From the NCBI GenBank assembly GCA_029224185.1, contig CM055200.1, positions 6,789,099-6,853,098 on the forward strand: a DNA stretch of 64,000 nucleotides, read 5' to 3'. A model generated the notes under the pieces. That model ran no database searches. It was not told the DNA's origin and was given only the letters and a program-made list of their open reading frames with translations. Both the position numbers and the translations under genes were made by a program. Each line of letters begins with the position of its first letter. Positions within the stretch are counted from its first letter, which is position 1. This stretch comes from Karalla daura (Eukaryota > Chordata > Actinopteri > Chaetodontiformes > Leiognathidae). This document shows, piece after piece, positions 60,260-64,000 of the stretch.

Positions 60260-63040
60260 TCTGCTCTCCTCTTGGAAATCTTCCATTTTGCATCCAATGT
60301 GTCTGAAAATCAAGATTTGACGGAATGAGTCACTTACAAACACTTGTTCATCTATACTCAGGACGCTCTCCTTGACATGAAGTGTTCCCTTACTTAATCC
60401 TCACCTGTACCTTCCTAACTCAATCCTTATAACCGAGTCTTAACCCTTCGGTTGCAAGAACCTGCCAAAATATCTTCACTTTCCAAAATGTCCTTAGCCT
60501 GTAGTTAAAAACTGCACAGGCTGACAAAGCCATAGTTGTCAATGTTGTGTTTATTGATTTTTCAAGTGTGCATTCACAATAACCACGAGAACCAAGAAAT
60601 GTAGATGTATTTATACCTGTAAACATGTTTTAACGTGATTTTGACTGCCATATATTCTAATATTTAGAAAAAACTAAACCTGAGGCTAAATAGATCTCAA
60701 ATAGTTTATATACTGTTTATGTAGTTATATTTAGTTTATATATTTTTCGGCCTGTTCTTTCCCCCTCTCCTCTCTCTTCATCTTTTTTCTCTCATTTGTT
60801 TTTTTGATGTTACTCTGATCTGTTGGGCCTTTCTTAGAAGGAGAAATGTTATTTATAGCCACTCTCGGTCTTTATCTTCCGATTACAAGCTCTGCTCAGC
60901 TCTGCTTTTATCCAGGAGAACCTGCTGAACCCACTCCCCCTATAGTGTACAGCGTCATTTACCGGGGTTAAAAGTGCATTTACGGCCTTTGAGTGTGATT
61001 TTTTTAGACTCTTACTCCATTCTTTCGTGAAGAACAGGAGTTGCTTTACATATTAACTTTGCACAGACTGTCCAAAATAATAATTATAATTATAATCTGT
61101 CAAGTCTTTATAATAAAAGTCACTGGTCTTTTTGATTCATGGGAGTGACTGTGGAGGTCCCTGCTGCGCTCGTCTCTTTGCGTGAGCCCCCTATCATCTT
61201 TCAATTGTTCCTTTTGTTGTGGCGTCCCGACACGATGAGACATTTACTCACCCACTTATCTGGAGCAAGTGGCCTCACAGACTCTCTCTCTCCCTCTCCC
61301 TCTCTCTCTCTCCCGGTTTCTCTTTTTATTTTCCTTCCTTCGGTCTTTCGCTCTCTGTTTCCGTTCCCTCCCTCCGTCTTGATTGAAAGGGTATGCACGG
61401 CTGGCATTGAAAGAAAGAAGGAAATAGATAATGATAGCAGACGGTATTGTGTGGAAAACTCTGACCTCTCTTGTACCCAGACACACACGCACGCACACGT
61501 ATATACAACACACGCTTTCTCTCCTCCCCGACGTTTCATATCATACACACACACACACGTGCACCGTTTTATAGCGCTTCTCTCTCCATACCGTGAACTT
61601 ACTTGTCCGTGTCTGCATGTCCGCGCTACATGCCTTCACAGCGCACGGAGAAAGGTTTATGGGCAGGATACCTTGAGAAGGTAGAAAAGGAGTGAAGTAG
61701 ATTTACAGTCACATACACACAGACACTCACACATTCTGCTGATAGTCTGATTTTAAATCTTCCCCCACTTAGAAGTGTCTTCTCGGAGGCAATTTATTAT
61801 CCACATGAAAAGGTAAAATATTCCCACACGAATTCCTCACTGAGGTTGTGTGTGTAGTGTGTAATTTGTGGCATGTGTGTGTTTACTTATGTACTTCTAG
61901 CAAAAAAGGTTTCTTGCTCGGTTCATTATCTCGGCTTTGCTTATTTTCTGTATGTATATCTAGTTATTACTGCACACACAGGCCCTCATGTCCATTTCAG
62001 CATGTTAATGAGCCATTTATGCTTGTTTCCTCTGTTTGGACTGATTGTTTTGTATTTCTATTTCTGCTGTTATCACCAGCGCCTGCTTAATGTGTTCAGG
62101 TCCTCTCTTTGTGTGTTTTATTGAGCTTGTAAACACTCGAGATGTCCCCAGTCAAAATGAAGGGGCCATTATCATGACATCTGATATCTTTTATATATAC
62201 TTCCATTTTGCATTAATGGTCCTTTATATCTATTATATTGACATTATCTTGACTATTACAAAAGAATCGAATGTACTGTATTGTATTTTTTATCAGAGTT
62301 TAGATGGTTTCAAAAGACCCTCATTGTTGTACACTGAAGTGGAGCACTCTGCGATATTCAATATTCCCAAGAATGTGAGTCGATCATATGGATGGGTAAG
62401 GATTTCCAATCATCTATAGCGGTTTGGTCGTTTTTGACCAAAAATTGCAAGAGGGTTAAAATCATTCAAATGTCACTGACATTTCACACTAGAAGCACAA
62501 ACTGACATTCAGGTGACATTTGTGAACACATATGCAATTATAAGGTTGTTCACCTTCATCAATAGATTAGGTGGCAATGGAACCTGAGACATGTTGTATG
62601 AAAACGTGAGAATAAACGGATACAATTAGTGAGTGAGCACTTTACGTAGTTACATAGTTTCTTTTACCTCAGAGACATAATTCTCATGATGAAACACACA
62701 CGTTCAGGTTTAATCTTCAAGCTTTTCAGGCGCCTTTGTTAGTTTGTCGAGGAGTCAGAGCAGCTCTTCTGGCTGTATATGGTTTTGTCTCTGGGTCCTC
62801 AGGTCATTCATCAGCATAAAGTCAGGGGCAGTTTGTCTCTGCCACACACACAACAAAGCAGGACTCTCACACCTGCGTCTTGTCCGGCGTCGAGCACCAG
62901 TTTTTGCCAGATGTGGGTTTCACATCCAGACAACGGGGCGAGCCAACACTCGGCCGGGATATGTAATAAAAGGAAATATCACTGACATTTAGTGCAGAGC
63001 TCTGAAGAAGCAACATATAAGATTCATGTAACAGTCAGAG
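60260..63040. other. Intronic sequence, no gene recognised
   Basis: CT-rich run at 61279-61316. Otherwise A/T-rich unique-looking intron without exon or RNA signatures. Confidence 0.35.
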
Positions 63041-63049
63041 GTAGTCAAG

Positions 63050-63215
63050 AACATGCATGTTCAGGTTGATTGGAGACTTTGAGTTGCCCCTAGTTGTGAG
63101 TGTGAGGGTGAACAGTGTGTATGTCTTGTACCTTCACTCTGTCTGTGCTGTGGTTTGCTCCAGCAGATCCCCACAACACCGGTTAAGGTATAGATAAAAA
63201 GGATGGATGGATAGT
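63050..63215 (+). mobile_element. Teleost interspersed repeat fragment
   Basis: GTTCAGGTTGATTGGAGACT, TTGAGTTGCCCCTAGTTGTG, AGTGTGAGGGTGAACAGTGT, ending GGTTAAGG..AGGATGGATGGATAG. It shows the full-order 3' half of the same family. Confidence 0.7.
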
Positions 63216-63219
63216 TGTA

Positions 63220-64000
63220 CTTTGTTGCGTGAAGCATGATCTCTTTTCACCTGTCTTCCTCACTTTGTGTTAAAGGCTTTTTGGACTGGGATCATTTTCC
63301 TTGGAGCTCACACGATTGCAGCATTTTAGGTTTCTAAGTCAGAGTCATAGAGAGCCAGTGTGACTCAGTCAATGCTATAAAAGGTGTTTTTAAAAAGATC
63401 GGTTCGTTTTTAGTAACTGACTCACATGCATGCTGTAATGGATGGAAATTGATTTTTGTAATTTCCTGAGGAATCTGGTCGTGCCTGGGGGGAAAAAATA
63501 ATGATGACATTGTTTTGAAAGGAGTTCAAAGGCGACTAAGTGATTGTGTGATGATACGACAGGCTGAAACGTGAAATGCAATCCTGAATGTAGCTGCACA
63601 GTGCCAGTCACAGCTATAAAATCGACTATACCTGATCAACTGTTCATCTCTACATCACTGTCATCCCAAAACAAGCTTTAAGCGTCATTTTGAATGTGTT
63701 GCTGATTGCAGCCTGTTCAGAAGCCATTCAAGCTATTCATCCTCAGTACATGTCGTATGAGGTTTGCGGAGGCTGTGGTCAAGGCCTCAGGAAGCTGCAG
63801 TTCTCCTCTTTTCTTTTCAGCTTTTGCGTTGAGCTTGTGCAGTATTCTTTCACTTCATTCATTCAATCAAGGCCTCGAAGTAAGCTGCAGAAAACAGAAA
63901 CGCAAGGGGCTTTTATTTTCAGACCTTGAGCACTAACTAAATGTTTAATAGCACAATTGCACATTCACCCACACGGCCGTGACACAGATGTAATTCACAT
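63220..64000. other. Intronic sequence, no gene recognised
   Basis: The last 780 bp show no kcnq5 exon 2, RNA gene or clear repeat. Confidence 0.35.

Overview
The window is nuclear DNA from a vertebrate, almost certainly a ray-finned (teleost) fish. Coding sequence is sparse and split by GT-AG introns. Long (TG/CA)n, (GATA)n, (AAT)n and (GAATA)n microsatellites are dense, and there are many decayed fish-type interspersed repeats (L2/Rex-like LINE 3' ends, SINE tails, a MITE). No prokaryotic gene organisation, CRISPR array or operon is present. Only three genes can be supported from the sequence.

Left end (1 to about 5.9 kb, minus strand). Cnrip1, the CB1 cannabinoid receptor interacting protein, is complete. 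Its three coding exons (5829-5651, 4696-4552, 3629-3465) join in phase to 162 residues, and both introns are under 1 kb. Downstream on the same strand, at about 615-705, is a probable first exon of ppp3r1 (calcineurin B, regulatory subunit), in which the ATG is the last coding triplet before a GTAAGA donor. PPP3R1 and CNRIP1 are same-strand neighbours on human chromosome 2p14, which supports this call. The ppp3r1 upstream region holds a TATA-like box, a GGAGG-rich tract and a pure (GATA)47.

Middle (5.8-10.7 kb). This is a divergent intergenic interval. It contains an array of about five diverged copies of a composite retroelement segment (about 8.7-10.5 kb).

Right (10.74-64 kb, plus strand). 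Kcnq5 (Kv7.5 M-type potassium channel) exon 1 encodes the cytoplasmic N-terminus and the start of S1. It ends at a GTGAGT donor at 11099. No second kcnq5 exon and no other recognisable gene follows, so about 52.9 kb is best read as the 5' part of the large kcnq5 intron 1. The intron holds microsatellites, decayed transposons, three GC/CpG-rich islets (about 44.5, 46.3 and 56.85 kb) and several repeat-free blocks that look like candidate regulatory elements (for example 32.2-32.5, 53.0-53.3 and 57.75-58.45 kb).

The genes do not form a pathway. Calcineurin, CNRIP1 and Kv7.5 all act in neurons, but their adjacency here is a matter of synteny. I found no convincing undescribed biological system. 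The most useful second looks are the kcnq5 5' leader (a start-stop uORF directly abutting an in-frame ATG), a Gly-to-Glu change before S1, a transposon copy next to the cnrip1 exon 2 splice donor, and inverted TG/CA tracts that could make the kcnq5 pre-mRNA double-stranded.
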